A stretch of 64,000 nucleotides of DNA, taken from an uncultured SAR86 cluster bacterium (GTDB lineage Bacteria > Pseudomonadota > Gammaproteobacteria > Magnimaribacterales > AG-339-G14). A program made the position numbers and the translations under genes. Shown here one piece after another: positions 18,542 to 27,973 of this stretch. Under the pieces are notes generated by a model. That model made no database searches, was not told where the DNA came from, and saw nothing but the letters and a program-made list of their open reading frames with translations. The stretch is from assembly GCA_902562135.1 (NCBI GenBank), contig CACESE010000006.1:1-64000 (forward strand), written 5' to 3'. Position 1 is the stretch's first letter, and every line of letters begins with the position of its first letter.

Positions 18542-19429
18542 AAGCAGTGTTTCTAGTAAAGCCTGTTGAACATGTAGTCTATTCTCTGCCTGAATCCAAA
18601 CCTTACTAGATTCATGATCTAACATGTCTATAGATATCTCTTCTCCTCTGTGAGCTGGTAAACAATGAAGAAAAATTGCACTGTTATCAGCCAATTCCAT
18701 AGAGGCTTGATCAACAGTGTAACCTTTGAATAAATTAGTTTTTTCTAATGATTGATTTTCAGAGTGCATTGAAGTCCAAACATCAGTAGTTACTATTTTT
18801 GCATCTTTTAATGCATCTTTTTTTGTTTCAGTTAAGACAACGTTATTTTTTTTAGAATTCATTATTTCTGGATTAGGTTCAAAGCCTTTAGGGCAATATA
18901 TATTCAGATCAAAATTAAATATTTCTGCTGCTTCTATATAGGAATTGCATACATTGTTGCTATCTCCAATCCAAGCAACCTTAGATATCTCTAAGTCTCC
19001 ATTACATTCTTTGAATGTCATGAGATCAGCCAAAATTTGGCAAGGATGGTATAAATTGCTCAAGCCATTTATGACTGGAATTGAAGAGTTTTGACTATAT
19101 ATGTCTAATAGTTCATGGTTTGCGGTTCTAATTACTACAGCGTCTAACATTGAAGATAAAACACGAGCGGTATCTGAAATAGGTTCGCCTCTTGAGATTT
19201 GAAGGTCAGAACTCGACAAAAAGATAGAGTTTCCTCCGAGTGATTGAACCCCAATTTCAAAAGAAACCCTCGTTCTAGTTGAAGGCTTTTCAAAAATTAA
19301 GCCCAAAGATTTATTTTCTAAAGTTTTCGGTAAATTTTTCAAAGATTTCAATTCCAGCCCTCGTTCAATAATTGAATGAAGGAATTCTTTGGAAAAATCT
19401 TTAAAATTTAAAAAATGTTTTGGTGACAT
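18533..19429 (-). CDS. argF: ornithine carbamoyltransferase
   Basis: Makes citrulline from ornithine and carbamoyl phosphate in arginine synthesis. At 298 residues it is normal. The carbamoyl-phosphate motif STRTR is at residues 50-54, with HPCQ at 128-131, DSNNVCNS for ornithine binding and the signature HCLPAHRGEE near 260. It stands alone, with no other arg gene nearby, and is divergent from serA with a 43-bp gap. Confidence 0.94.
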   Translation of the reverse strand: MSPKHFLNFKDFSKEFLHSIIERGLELKSLKNLPKTLENKSLGLIFEKPSTRTRVSFEIGVQSLGGNSIFLSSSDLQISRGEPISDTARVLSSMLDAVVIRTANHELLDIYSQNSSIPVINGLSNLYHPCQILADLMTFKECNGDLEISKVAWIGDSNNVCNSYIEAAEIFNFDLNIYCPKGFEPNPEIMNSKKNNVVLTETKKDALKDAKIVTTDVWTSMHSENQSLEKTNLFKGYTVDQASMELADNSAIFLHCLPAHRGEEISIDMLDHESSKVWIQAENRLHVQQALLETLLLT

Positions 19430-19472
19430 AGTATATGCGTTATAGAATTGATTTTTTTAAAATCAAATTAGT

Positions 19473-20663
19473 ATGAATTTTAAAGTAAAAACTTACAATG
19501 CCATAGCAGAAACAGGACTTTCTCTTCTGAAAGATTCAGATTTTGAAATTTCTGAAAATCTTGAAGCTCCTGATGCTTTGATTTTGAGAAGTTATAAATT
19601 GACCAACAACGACATTGAAAGTTCAATCAAAGCAATTGCAAGAGCGGGCGCAGGTGTTAACAACGTTCCAGTCGATTACTGCTCTGATCAGGGTATAGTC
19701 GTTTTCAATACACCAGGCGCGAATGCAAATGCAGTCAAAGAGATTGTACTGGCGGGGTTACTTTTATCATCAAGAGGAATTTATAGTGGAGCAAATTACA
19801 TAAATGACATTCAAGGAGTTGATCAAGGCGATCTGAAAGGTCATATTGAGCAAGGAAAGAAAAGTTTTAAAGGGCGTGAATTAAAAGATGGAGTTTTAGG
19901 TGTAATAGGTATGGGGGCTATTGGCTCTAAAGTTGCAGATATGGGTGTTATGTTAGGTATGGAGGTTATAGGGTATGATCCAGCAATATCCGTTGAAGCC
20001 GCTTGGAAGTTGCCAAATATGGTTTCTAGAAGAGATAATCTAGCGGATGTATTCAAAGAATCAGATTACTTAACTTTACACATTCCCGCTATTGAAGAAA
20101 CAAAAAATCTTGTAAATAAAGATCTTTTACAAAACGCAAAAGAAGGGCTTAAATTGATCAATTTCGCAAGAGATGAGATTGTCAATTCACAAGATGTAAT
20201 TGATGCATTGACATCCGGTAAGTTAGGAGGTTATGTGACTGATTTTGCTGATTTAGATCTTATAGAAAGAGCGAAAACTATGGGCGACGTCATCATATTG
20301 CCTCATATTGGCGCCAGCACTAGACAAGCAGAAGAAAATTGTTCGATTATGGCAGCAGAACAACTGAAAGATTTTCTAGAGAACGGAAATATAACTAATT
20401 CCGTAAATTTTCCTGATTTAATTGAGCCCAGAAAGTCAAAATTTAGAATCACCCTATCAAATAATAATATTGCTGGAATGATTGGTCAGATAACAACAAT
20501 TCTAGCTGAGAATAACCTTAACATTTTAAATATGATCAATAAAAGTAAGGGTGAAATTGCTTACAACGTAATTGATACGGACTCTGAGCCCTCAAATGCT
20601 GTTGAAGAAGGTCTCAAGAAATTAGAAGGCGTAATTAATGTCAGAGTAATTAAAGATGAATAA
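19473..20663 (+). CDS. serA: D-3-phosphoglycerate dehydrogenase
   Basis: First step of serine synthesis. It contains the D-isomer 2-hydroxyacid dehydrogenase fold: substrate part with ARAGAGVNNVPV (about 58-69), NAD motif GVIGMGAIGSKVADMG (about 140-155), and the catalytic pattern LPHIGASTRQAEENC with its His. From about residue 325 a C-terminal ACT domain (ITLSNNNIAGMIGQIT) follows, which senses serine in related enzymes. At 396 residues it is the short ACT form. It overlaps the next SDR gene by 8 bp. Confidence 0.92.
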   Translation: MNFKVKTYNAIAETGLSLLKDSDFEISENLEAPDALILRSYKLTNNDIESSIKAIARAGAGVNNVPVDYCSDQGIVVFNTPGANANAVKEIVLAGLLLSSRGIYSGANYINDIQGVDQGDLKGHIEQGKKSFKGRELKDGVLGVIGMGAIGSKVADMGVMLGMEVIGYDPAISVEAAWKLPNMVSRRDNLADVFKESDYLTLHIPAIEETKNLVNKDLLQNAKEGLKLINFARDEIVNSQDVIDALTSGKLGGYVTDFADLDLIERAKTMGDVIILPHIGASTRQAEENCSIMAAEQLKDFLENGNITNSVNFPDLIEPRKSKFRITLSNNNIAGMIGQITTILAENNLNILNMINKSKGEIAYNVIDTDSEPSNAVEEGLKKLEGVINVRVIKDE

Positions 20664-21411
20664 ACCGGTAGCCATTATAACAGGCGCAAGTAGGGGGGTA
20701 GGAAAAGCTGTAGCTATAATGCTTGCAGAAAAGGGCTGGAATCTTACTTTGACATGTTCTAACTCTTTAAAAGAGGCAGAAGAAGTTGCAAAAGAATGTA
20801 ACGATCTTGGTGCAGAAACACTAGTTTTAGTCTCTGATGTTTCCGATGACTTAAAATGTCGTGAAACTGTAGATAGGACAATTGAAAAATGGAATAAATT
20901 AGATACTTTGATAAATAACGCAGGTAGAACAGTATTTAATGCACATGAAAATATGTCTGGACTAACCACAGAAGATTTTGTTGAAATTTATAAAACAAAT
21001 ACAGTTGGACCATATATGATGATTAAGGAATCTGAGAAATATTTAAGAAAAAGTCCAATTGCGTCTGTTGTAAATATTGCGTCCATTGCCGGAGTTATCG
21101 GTGTGGGAAGCTCCATAGCTTACGTGGCTTCAAAAGGGGCGCTTGTCATGATGACTAAATCTCTAGCTAAAGCTTTGGGCCCCATCCGAATCAATGCGAT
21201 TTGTCCAGGTTTCATTGAAGGAGAGTGGTTAAAGTCAGGATTGGGTGATGAGGCGTATGAGGCTACAAAAAGTTTTATTGAATCTAGTACTCCTTTGAGT
21301 ATGGTTTGCAATCCTGAGAAAGTAGCTAAAGGAGTCTTCTTTTTTGTCGAGGATGCTATTGCAACCACAGGTGAAACATTAATTTTAGATGGTGGATTCC
21401 ATTTAAAGTGA
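20656..21411 (+). CDS. short-chain dehydrogenase/reductase, FabG-like
   Basis: Classical SDR of 251 residues with the NAD(P) motif TGASRGVGKAVA (about 9-20), NNAG (near 89), the catalytic Ser in VNIASIAG and YVASK (the Tyr-x-x-x-Lys pair). The C-terminal GETLILDGGF is typical. Reduced or oxidised substrate is unknown; FabG-like, glucose dehydrogenase-like or steroid-type activities are all possible. It overlaps serA by 8 bp and so is co-transcribed with it, though a metabolic link is not evident. A 383-bp AT-rich gap follows. Confidence 0.85.
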   Translation: MNKPVAIITGASRGVGKAVAIMLAEKGWNLTLTCSNSLKEAEEVAKECNDLGAETLVLVSDVSDDLKCRETVDRTIEKWNKLDTLINNAGRTVFNAHENMSGLTTEDFVEIYKTNTVGPYMMIKESEKYLRKSPIASVVNIASIAGVIGVGSSIAYVASKGALVMMTKSLAKALGPIRINAICPGFIEGEWLKSGLGDEAYEATKSFIESSTPLSMVCNPEKVAKGVFFFVEDAIATTGETLILDGGFHLK

Positions 21412-21794
21412 TTTTTTCATAGTTCGATCTAAGTTATCAGAAACTTTTAAATACTTTAAAAAAAATCAATTAATTTTTTTTATTTTTTAGATTTTTAATT
21501 GATAAAAAAATATTCTTTTAGATAAAAACTTAACTATTACTTAAAAAGTTACACACATATAAACAGAAATTATCGCTTAACCAAAAAAAATAAACTTAAA
21601 GTGCACTTTTTTAGAACATAAAGTACTTTTTTATTTAAGATATTGATTTCATTGAACTTTTTAAGTTGATCAATTTTTGTACAATTTAAAAAAAACCTTT
21701 TCACATTAAGGCTTTAGAACATTTGAGCCATTTTATCCAAAGAGTTATCCACAGTTTCTGTGGATAAAAAAATTGGGTTTGTTAGCATTAGATT
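21412..21794. other. AT-rich gene-free region with DnaA-box cluster
   Basis: The longest stretch in the window without a gene or a recognisable RNA. It is extremely AT-rich with long A and T runs (21460-21500 especially). A near-repeat is present: AAAGTGCACTTTTTTA (21598-21613) and AAAGTACTTTTTTA (21620-21633). At its right end three DnaA-type 9-mers occur within 35 bp. The composition and boxes resemble a replication-origin or DnaA-titration site, but no dnaA, dnaN or mnmG is nearby to support an origin. Confidence 0.5.
21733..21767. promoter_or_regulatory. cluster of DnaA boxes
   Basis: TTATCCAAA (21733-21741), perfect TTATCCACA (21745-21753) and its exact inverse TGTGGATAA (21759-21767) lie in tandem. 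The last two form a perfect inverted repeat with a 5-bp spacer, just 28-50 bp upstream of the ung start. They could bind DnaA; the inverted pair could equally act as a regulatory operator or small hairpin. Confidence 0.6.
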
Positions 21795-22466
21795 ATGCTA
21801 CAAGATCTTCCAAAAAATTGGTTAGGTTTTTTAAAAAATCATGACTTGAAAAAGCAACTGCTATCAATAGAAGCAAGATTGGAGGAAGAAATTAAATTAG
21901 GGAAAATAATTTTTCCTAAAAGAGAAAACATTTTTAGATCTTTACAACTTGTTCAGCCTTATGAAGTTAAGGTTGTTATTCTTGGCCAGGATCCTTACCA
22001 CAACTTTAATCAAGCTGACGGTTTAGCTTTCTCTGTTAGTAACTTCCAATCTCTTCCACCATCTTTAAGAAATATTTTCATTGAAATTGAAAATGATTTA
22101 AATATCAAGATAGAAAAAAAGGGGGATTTAGAGAATATAGCGAAACAAGGAGTGTTGCTTTTAAATTCTATTCTTACTGTAGAAAAAAATAATCCAGGAT
22201 CGCACAAAAATATAGGTTGGGAAAAATTAACAGACATAATAATTAGCTCTTTGAGTTTGATGGGAAATATTGTTTTTATTCTTTGGGGAAATTTTGCAAA
22301 GAAAAAATCAAATCTTATTGATAACAATATTAATTTAGTAATAAATTCCTCCCATCCTTCTCCTTTTTCTGCCCATAAAGGTTTTTTTGGGTCAAAACCT
22401 TTTAGTAAATGTAATGATTATTTAATTAGCAAAGGCAAGGAGCCTATTAAATGGAATTTAAAATAA
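21795..22466 (+). CDS. ung: uracil-DNA glycosylase
   Basis: Removes uracil from DNA in base-excision repair. Family 1 motifs are complete: GQDPYH with catalytic Asp66 (residues 64-70), LLLNSILTVE, and the leucine-loop motif SSHPSPFSAHKGFFGSKPF with catalytic His187. At 223 residues it has normal length. It starts 28 bp after the DnaA-box cluster, and its 3' end overlaps that of the convergent ygfZ by 9 bp. Confidence 0.95.
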   Translation: MLQDLPKNWLGFLKNHDLKKQLLSIEARLEEEIKLGKIIFPKRENIFRSLQLVQPYEVKVVILGQDPYHNFNQADGLAFSVSNFQSLPPSLRNIFIEIENDLNIKIEKKGDLENIAKQGVLLLNSILTVEKNNPGSHKNIGWEKLTDIIISSLSLMGNIVFILWGNFAKKKSNLIDNNINLVINSSHPSPFSAHKGFFGSKPFSKCNDYLISKGKEPIKWNLK

Positions 22467-23156
22467 TTTTAGCCTTTTGAAGTTTATTTTTTCGCCCGAG
22501 TCTTTATAAATATCTTTTAAATTACTTTTATTTTTAAGAAAAATTAAACTATTTGTTTCAAATTTTGAGGCAATCTTACCCAAAACTTTATTTTCTTGGT
22601 CATAAAGGCTAGAACCTTCTTCCATAGAGTTTAAGTCCGAGGAATAAATAAGAAGGAGACCAGTTTTTAGTTTAGCCCTGTAGTGCATTCTAGCCACAAC
22701 TTCTTGACCTGTGAAACATCCTTTTTCAAAATTAATAACATCAAGGTTTTGATATCCAAGGTCGTGAGGTGTAAATAATTCGGAAGTGAGAGAATTGATT
22801 TCACAGAGACCATTATTAATACAGTTAGATTTCCATTTGGCAAAATCTACAATTTCGGCATTTTTTGACACTTCATCGATAATGAACATTTCAGATTTAA
22901 AAAAAACTTTGTATTTTTTTAATGTGTCAAAGGTTTTATCAATTATTGATCTGTCTAAAATGAGGTCAAAACTTTCTTCGCTTTGTTTTTTTAGCCATAT
23001 AAGAGAAATGATCTGTCCTCTTAAATTACAAATCACATTTTTTTGCAAAATGTCTTTATTTGCTAAATTTAAATCATTAGATAATTGTCCTTGAAGAAAC
23101 TCTAGAGAGTCTATTCCTTCTACTCTTATGATTTTGTGACTTGAAGATAACTCCAT
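22458..23156 (-). CDS. ygfZ: folate-binding protein YgfZ, Fe-S cluster repair/tRNA modification
   Basis: GcvT-related protein that supports repair of certain iron-sulfur enzymes, including MiaB. The diagnostic motif KGCFTGQEVVARMHYRAK contains the essential Cys. The start is placed at ATG 23156 (MELSSSHK) because an AAGAGT element lies immediately upstream, although an in-frame ATG at 23174 adds six residues. It is divergent from sdhE by under 40 bp, the same ygfZ/sdhE (ygfY) pairing seen in many gammaproteobacteria. Confidence 0.88.
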   Translation of the reverse strand: MELSSSHKIIRVEGIDSLEFLQGQLSNDLNLANKDILQKNVICNLRGQIISLIWLKKQSEESFDLILDRSIIDKTFDTLKKYKVFFKSEMFIIDEVSKNAEIVDFAKWKSNCINNGLCEINSLTSELFTPHDLGYQNLDVINFEKGCFTGQEVVARMHYRAKLKTGLLLIYSSDLNSMEEGSSLYDQENKVLGKIASKFETNSLIFLKNKSNLKDIYKDSGEKINFKRLKLF

Positions 23157-23192
23157 ACTCTTATATTTTATCAATAATAGTAAATTTAACCT

Positions 23193-23441
23193 ATGAATGA
23201 CTTAATTGAAGAAGCTAGATTCAGAAGCAGAAGAGGGCTAAATGAGTTAGATTTAGTGCTAGAGCCATTTTCGAAAAATAACCTACATAAATTAAACTCA
23301 AAGGAGTTAGAGTCTTATCTCGAGATACTTTCATGGGAAGATAACGATTTAGCTGATGCAATACTTTATGGCAAAGTCTGTGAAGATAAAGAATTACAAA
23401 ATGTAATTACAAAAATAATTGATTTTTTTAGTGAAATTTAG
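23193..23441 (+). CDS. sdhE: succinate dehydrogenase assembly factor SdhE
   Basis: Small helical protein (82 residues) that promotes covalent FAD attachment to SdhA and FrdA. The signature RGxxE is present as R14-G15-L-N-E18. The following acidic-hydrophobic pattern (LESYLEILSWEDNDLADAIL) is the typical family core. It is divergent from ygfZ. The sigma-E-type promoter of rpoE begins 3 bp after its stop codon. Confidence 0.9.
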   Translation: MNDLIEEARFRSRRGLNELDLVLEPFSKNNLHKLNSKELESYLEILSWEDNDLADAILYGKVCEDKELQNVITKIIDFFSEI

Positions 23442-23443
23442 CT

Positions 23444-23470
23444 GAACTTATGCACAATGCACATGTCAAA
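23444..23470 (+). promoter_or_regulatory. sigma-E-type promoter of rpoE
   Basis: GAACTT (23444-23449), a 16-bp spacer, then TCAAA (23466-23470) closely matches the known sigma-E consensus (GGAACTT, 15-17 bp, TCAAA). It lies 15 bp before the rpoE ATG, consistent with the autoregulation known for rpoE genes. The predicted transcript would have a leader of only about 10 nt. Confidence 0.8.
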
Positions 23471-23485
23471 TGAAAAGGGACAGAG

Positions 23486-24067
23486 ATGAACTCAGAAAAA
23501 AGCCTTATAAACTTGGTCAAAAAGGGCGACAAAAAGGCCTACGAAGTACTTGTTTTGCAATATCAAGACAGGCTTGTTTTCTCTGTTTACAAATTTCTTA
23601 AGGATTATGAACTTGCACAAGACATAGCCCAAGAGGCTTTTGTAAAAGCTTTTAAAAATATTGAAAAATTTCGCGGTGATAGCTCCTTCTATACTTGGAT
23701 TTATAGAATTGCTATAAACACTGCAAAGAACTTTTTATCTTCTAAATCTAGAAAATCTGAAATTTACGATGATGAGATTATGGAGTTAAAACTGTCTGAA
23801 TCAGCAGTAACTTCAGAAAATCCTGAAAATATTTTAGAAGCTGAAGAGTTACGATCTTTAATGATGGACGCCATACAAGACCTTCCTGATGATATTAGAA
23901 CAACTTTAAGCTTAAGAGAATTTGATGGTTTAAGCTATGAAGAAATAGCGGAAGTTCAGAATTGTCCTATTGGAACAGTTAGATCTAGAATTCATAAAGG
24001 TCGTGAAATTTTAGATAAAACTTTTTCTAAATATAATATGTCTAATTTGGAGACAAATTTAATATGA
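23486..24067 (+). CDS. rpoE: RNA polymerase sigma factor, sigma-E/AlgU family
   Basis: ECF sigma factor of 193 residues for the envelope stress response. Region 2 is seen in YEVLVLQYQDRLVFSVYKFL and DIAQEAFVKAFKNIEKFRGD, with FYTWIYRIAINTAKNFL. Region 4 is seen in IQDLPDDIRTTLSLREFDGL and YEEIAEVQNCPIGTVRSRIH, the helix-turn-helix. Its stop overlaps the start of the anti-sigma gene by 4 bp. A sigma-E promoter overlaps the region just upstream. nadB, often divergent from rpoE, is not here. Confidence 0.94.
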   Translation: MNSEKSLINLVKKGDKKAYEVLVLQYQDRLVFSVYKFLKDYELAQDIAQEAFVKAFKNIEKFRGDSSFYTWIYRIAINTAKNFLSSKSRKSEIYDDEIMELKLSESAVTSENPENILEAEELRSLMMDAIQDLPDDIRTTLSLREFDGLSYEEIAEVQNCPIGTVRSRIHKGREILDKTFSKYNMSNLETNLI

Positions 24068-24750
24068 GTAAATTATTTGAACAAAAATTATCCCTACTAA
24101 TGGATGGGGAGATAACTCCTTTTGAAACTAAGAGGTTAGTAGATGAAATTCATTCAAACTCGCATTTAAGGAGCCTCTGGCTCAGAATGAATAAGCATAA
24201 AGCTGCCATGCATGGCGAATTATTAGATCAAAATCTAGACCTCTCCAAAAAAATAATATCTCAAATTAACAAATCTACACAAAATACAAAAACTTTAAAA
24301 ACATGGCCTAAGTTTAACTTTTTATCTCCGACTTATATGAAGGCGTGTTGTTATCTGATTGGTTTTTTCTTTATCTTATCTCTGCCCCTCCTAAATCTGC
24401 CGTCTCCTTCATCTACAGTCTCTTCAAAACAAAATCTCCTTTCCCTAAACAATGAAGCTTTATTGCTAGATTTAGGTGCAAATTTTAACGGTAACTTAAA
24501 AGACTACAGAATTACATCGTCTTCAAGTATGGAAGCAAACTATTTTATTCCCGGAGATGAAAAATCTGTGAGATTAAAAGTCTTTTTTGATCGTATTCCA
24601 GAACAAGAATGGCTTGGGACGATAAACAACGGAGTCACAGTTCATACCAAATCAGGCTCTACTCCACTAATCCTCAACCTCTCTAGCGAAAATCTCCCAA
24701 ATCAAAGACTCATTAAAATATCAAACACTTTCTTGGAAAAAAATAAATAA
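24064..24750 (+). CDS. rseA: anti-sigma-E factor, RseA/MucA-like
   Basis: Inner-membrane anti-sigma protein of 228 residues. The N-terminal cytoplasmic sigma-binding domain starts with LSLLMDGEITPFETKRLVDE, the RseA-type pattern. A hydrophobic membrane helix lies at about residues 95-112 (ACCYLIGFFFILSLPLL), and the remaining part is periplasmic. Identification rests on this layout and on its position directly after rpoE, overlapping by 4 bp. Family members are cut by DegS and RseP-type proteases under stress. No RseB homologue follows; degQ starts on the last base of its stop codon. Confidence 0.85.
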   Translation: MSKLFEQKLSLLMDGEITPFETKRLVDEIHSNSHLRSLWLRMNKHKAAMHGELLDQNLDLSKKIISQINKSTQNTKTLKTWPKFNFLSPTYMKACCYLIGFFFILSLPLLNLPSPSSTVSSKQNLLSLNNEALLLDLGANFNGNLKDYRITSSSSMEANYFIPGDEKSVRLKVFFDRIPEQEWLGTINNGVTVHTKSGSTPLILNLSSENLPNQRLIKISNTFLEKNK

Positions 24751-26162
24751 TGCGAAAAGTCCGTTTTTTTCTTTTCATCTGTATATTAATTATCCCAAAC
24801 TTAAGTTTCTCAGATGATAAATTCTTGCCTAATATAGCTGAGCTAGTTGAGGACACTTCAGCGGCTGTTGTAAACGTAAGCGTCACTAAAACCGTTAAAA
24901 CTCAGTCAAGACAAAGCCCTTTTCCAGGGTCTCCAAGAGGTTTTCCTTTTGATGATTTCTTTAACTTTCCTTTTGAAGAACCTAAACAACAAAGAGAAAG
25001 AAAAATAAGTTCAGGCGGCTCAGGCTTCATAATATCTAAAGATGGCTATATTCTCACTAACCATCATGTTGTTGCAGATGCTTCAGAAATAGTCATTAGT
25101 CTCAATGATAGAAGAGAATTTAAAGCAAATTTAATAGGTAGCGATGAAAAATCTGATGTTGCCCTTCTTAAAATTAATACCAATGAAGCCTTGCCTTATT
25201 TATCACTTGGCAATTCCGATGAAATCAGAGTGGGCGACTGGGTTGTAGCAATAGGTTCTCCATATCGTTTGAATTTCTCGGTCACTGCTGGAATCGTAAG
25301 CGCGAAGTCTAGAAGCATTCCGGATCAAGGAACTTCTTATATACCTTTTATACAATCAGATGTTGCAATAAATCCAGGTAATTCAGGCGGTCCATTATTT
25401 AACCTCAAAGGCGAAGTTATAGGGATTAACGCAATGATTTATTCAAGCGGCGGAGGTTACATGGGAATTTCCTTCACAATTCCAATTAATTACGCTTCAG
25501 AAATTATAGATCAATTAAAAAATAATGGCGTAGTGTCAAGAGGCTGGTTAGGTGTTAGCGTTCAAGAGGTTACTAAAGATTTAGCTGATTCTTTTAAATT
25601 AGGCAATCCACGTGGAGCATTGATTGGAAATGTACTAAAAAATAGCCCTGCAGAAAGAGCTGGTTTAAAAAATGGAGACGTTATTTTAAGTTTTAACAAA
25701 CAAAAAATTATTTATTCAGGTGATTTACCTTTAATTGTTGGAAGGATTAAACCAGACACTACAGTTGATGCGGTAATTTTTAGATCAGGTATAGAAAAAA
25801 AGATGAGAGTTAAAGTAGGGGTTCTTGAAGAAATTACAACAGAAAATATTATCCCTGCTGTAGAAGATAAGATTGACGATTTATTGGGTCTGAAATTGGT
25901 ACCAGTTAAGGAGTTATCAAGTGAGAAAGTTGAACAATTAAAAGTTGAATCAGGCGTTTTCGTCGAAGAGGTTAAAGATGGACCTGCAAAAGACGCTGGA
26001 ATCAAGGTTGGAGATGTTATAACTACAATGGCCTTCAAAGAGGTTTCAAATTTAGAAGATTACAATTCAATTCTCTCTGAATTAAGTACAGAAGATAATT
26101 TGGCTGTCAGAATTGTTAGAAATGGTAATGGTTCTTTTATTACTATAAAACTAAAAAAATAA
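24750..26162 (+). CDS. degQ: periplasmic serine protease DegQ/DegP (MucD-like)
   Basis: HtrA-family protease and chaperone of 470 residues. A signal peptide covers about residues 1-21 (ending LSFS). The catalytic triad is His in ILTNHHVVADAS, Asp in DEKSDVALLKI and Ser in NPGNSGGPLF. Two PDZ domains follow (about 265-355 and 375-465, each with GLxxGD or GIKVGD patterns). Its position after rpoE-rseA resembles the Pseudomonas algU-mucA-mucD arrangement. It would degrade or refold damaged envelope proteins as part of the sigma-E regulon. Confidence 0.93.
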   Translation: MRKVRFFLFICILIIPNLSFSDDKFLPNIAELVEDTSAAVVNVSVTKTVKTQSRQSPFPGSPRGFPFDDFFNFPFEEPKQQRERKISSGGSGFIISKDGYILTNHHVVADASEIVISLNDRREFKANLIGSDEKSDVALLKINTNEALPYLSLGNSDEIRVGDWVVAIGSPYRLNFSVTAGIVSAKSRSIPDQGTSYIPFIQSDVAINPGNSGGPLFNLKGEVIGINAMIYSSGGGYMGISFTIPINYASEIIDQLKNNGVVSRGWLGVSVQEVTKDLADSFKLGNPRGALIGNVLKNSPAERAGLKNGDVILSFNKQKIIYSGDLPLIVGRIKPDTTVDAVIFRSGIEKKMRVKVGVLEEITTENIIPAVEDKIDDLLGLKLVPVKELSSEKVEQLKVESGVFVEEVKDGPAKDAGIKVGDVITTMAFKEVSNLEDYNSILSELSTEDNLAVRIVRNGNGSFITIKLKK

Positions 26163-26176
26163 GCGATAATCCTTAA

Positions 26177-27973
26177 ATGGAGGATAACTCTTTAGATAAA
26201 ACTAGGAATTTTTCCATAATCGCTCACATCGATCATGGTAAATCTACTTTGGCCGACAGAATCATTGAGTTATGTGGCGGCTTGTCTAATAGAGAAATGC
26301 AAAGTCAAGTCTTGGATTCTTTGGAAATAGAAAGAGAGCGAGGTATAACTGTTAAAGCTCAATCCGTTGCACTTAAATTCAAAAAAAATGGTTCAAACTA
26401 TAATTTAAATTTAATAGATACTCCTGGACATGTAGATTTTGCTTACGAAGTATCTCGTTCCTTAGCCGCATGTGACGGAGCTATTTTGTTAATCGATGCC
26501 TCACAAGGAGTAGAAGCTCAAACTTTATCGACCTGTTATAATGCTATAGAGCAAGGATTAACCATTTTGCCTGTTTTAAATAAGATTGATCTTCCTCAAT
26601 CTGATCCAGATAGAGTAAAAAAGGAGATAGAAGAAATAATAGGGATTGACGCTAGTAATGCTCCTTGTATTAGTGCAAAAAACGGGGATGGCGTTGAAGA
26701 GTTATTAAATATAATTATTGATGAAATTCCTTCGCCAGAAGGAGAAATTAATTCAGCCTTAGAAGCGCTAATTATTGATTCTTGGTTTGATCAATACCTT
26801 GGCGTAGTTTCCTTAGTGAAAGTAATGAATGGGAAAATTATTCAAGGCGAAAAAATAAAATTTAATTCATCTGGAAATGTTCACTTGGCAGAAAAAATAG
26901 GTTTTTTTACTCCAAAGCGACAAGAAAAAAATCAATTAAGTGTTGGAGAGGTTGGATTTGTTTGTGCCGGTGTAAGAGACATAAGAGGTGCACCAGTTGG
27001 AGATACCCTAACCCATCAAAGTCACAACGCAGCACTTCCAGGTTTTAAACCAATAAAGCCTCAAGTTTTTGCTGCTTTATACCCCCTAGATTCTTCAGAA
27101 TTTGAACTTTTTAGAGAATCTTTGGAAAGATTGTCATTAAATGATGCTGCTTTGAGTTATCTACCTGAACAGTCTTCAGCACTAGGTTCTGGATTCAGAT
27201 GCGGTTTTTTAGGAACGCTTCACATGGAAATAGTAATTGAGCGTTTAGAAGTAGAGCACGGTATTGAATTGCTCGCAACTGCACCTACAGTTGCATATCA
27301 GATTATCGATTCGTCAAATAACCTTTTGGAAATAGAAAATCCGAGTAAATATCCAGAACCAAATCACATAAACGAAGTTAAAGAGCCTATAGCAAAAGCG
27401 ACGATGCTTGTTCCTGAAAAATTTATTGGAAATGTAATATCTTTATGTGAAGAAAAAAGAGGTATTCAAAAATCCTTAAGATACGTAGGAGGTCAAATAG
27501 AACTAATTTATGAAATGCCAATGAACGAAATTGTCTTAGATTTTTTTGATAGATTGAAGTCTTGTAGCAAAGGGTATGCCTCTTTAGATTACGACTTTTT
27601 AAGATTTCAAAATAGCGATATGGTTAAAGTCGATATTTTGCTAAATGGTGAAAAAGTTGATGCATTAAATTTTATGGTTCATCGATCAAAGGCAGATCAA
27701 AAGGGAAGAGAATTAGCAAAATCTCTCAGAGAAGTAATACCAAGACAGATGTATGACATAGCCATCCAAGCAGCAATAGGAGGAAAAATTTTGGCTAGAG
27801 AAACTGTGAAAGCGTTTCGTAAAGACGTAACAGCGAAATTATATGGAGGTGATGTTACTCGAAAAATGAAACTTTTAGAAAAGCAAAAGAAGGGTAAGAA
27901 AAAAATGAGACAAATTGGAAAAGTTGAAGTCCCTCAAGAAGCTTTTCTATCAATCTTAAAAGTGTCAAAGTGA
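26177..27973 (+). CDS. lepA: elongation factor 4 (LepA)
   Basis: Ribosomal GTPase of 598 residues. G1 is [13 protein letters not shown] (about 16-28), switch and G3 are RGITVKAQ and [12 protein letters not shown], and G4 is NKIDLPQ. The C-terminal LepA-specific domain includes [20 protein letters not shown] and the lysine-rich [13 protein letters not shown] segment. It begins 14 bp after degQ and overlaps lepB by 4 bp, the conserved lepA-lepB-rnc-era cluster. Confidence 0.96.
   Translation: MEDNSLDKTRNFSIIAHIDHGKSTLADRIIELCGGLSNREMQSQVLDSLEIERERGITVKAQSVALKFKKNGSNYNLNLIDTPGHVDFAYEVSRSLAACDGAILLIDASQGVEAQTLSTCYNAIEQGLTILPVLNKIDLPQSDPDRVKKEIEEIIGIDASNAPCISAKNGDGVEELLNIIIDEIPSPEGEINSALEALIIDSWFDQYLGVVSLVKVMNGKIIQGEKIKFNSSGNVHLAEKIGFFTPKRQEKNQLSVGEVGFVCAGVRDIRGAPVGDTLTHQSHNAALPGFKPIKPQVFAALYPLDSSEFELFRESLERLSLNDAALSYLPEQSSALGSGFRCGFLGTLHMEIVIERLEVEHGIELLATAPTVAYQIIDSSNNLLEIENPSKYPEPNHINEVKEPIAKATMLVPEKFIGNVISLCEEKRGIQKSLRYVGGQIELIYEMPMNEIVLDFFDRLKSCSKGYASLDYDFLRFQNSDMVKVDILLNGEKVDALNFMVHRSKADQKGRELAKSLREVIPRQMYDIAIQAAIGGKILARETVKAFRKDVTAKLYGGDVTRKMKLLEKQKKGKKKMRQIGKVEVPQEAFLSILKVSK

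Noticed and set aside
24064-24750. rseA suspected to be degenerate because conservation is low after the membrane helix
   Set aside because: The frame is intact, the N-terminal sigma-binding pattern is clear, and periplasmic parts of anti-sigma factors normally diverge.
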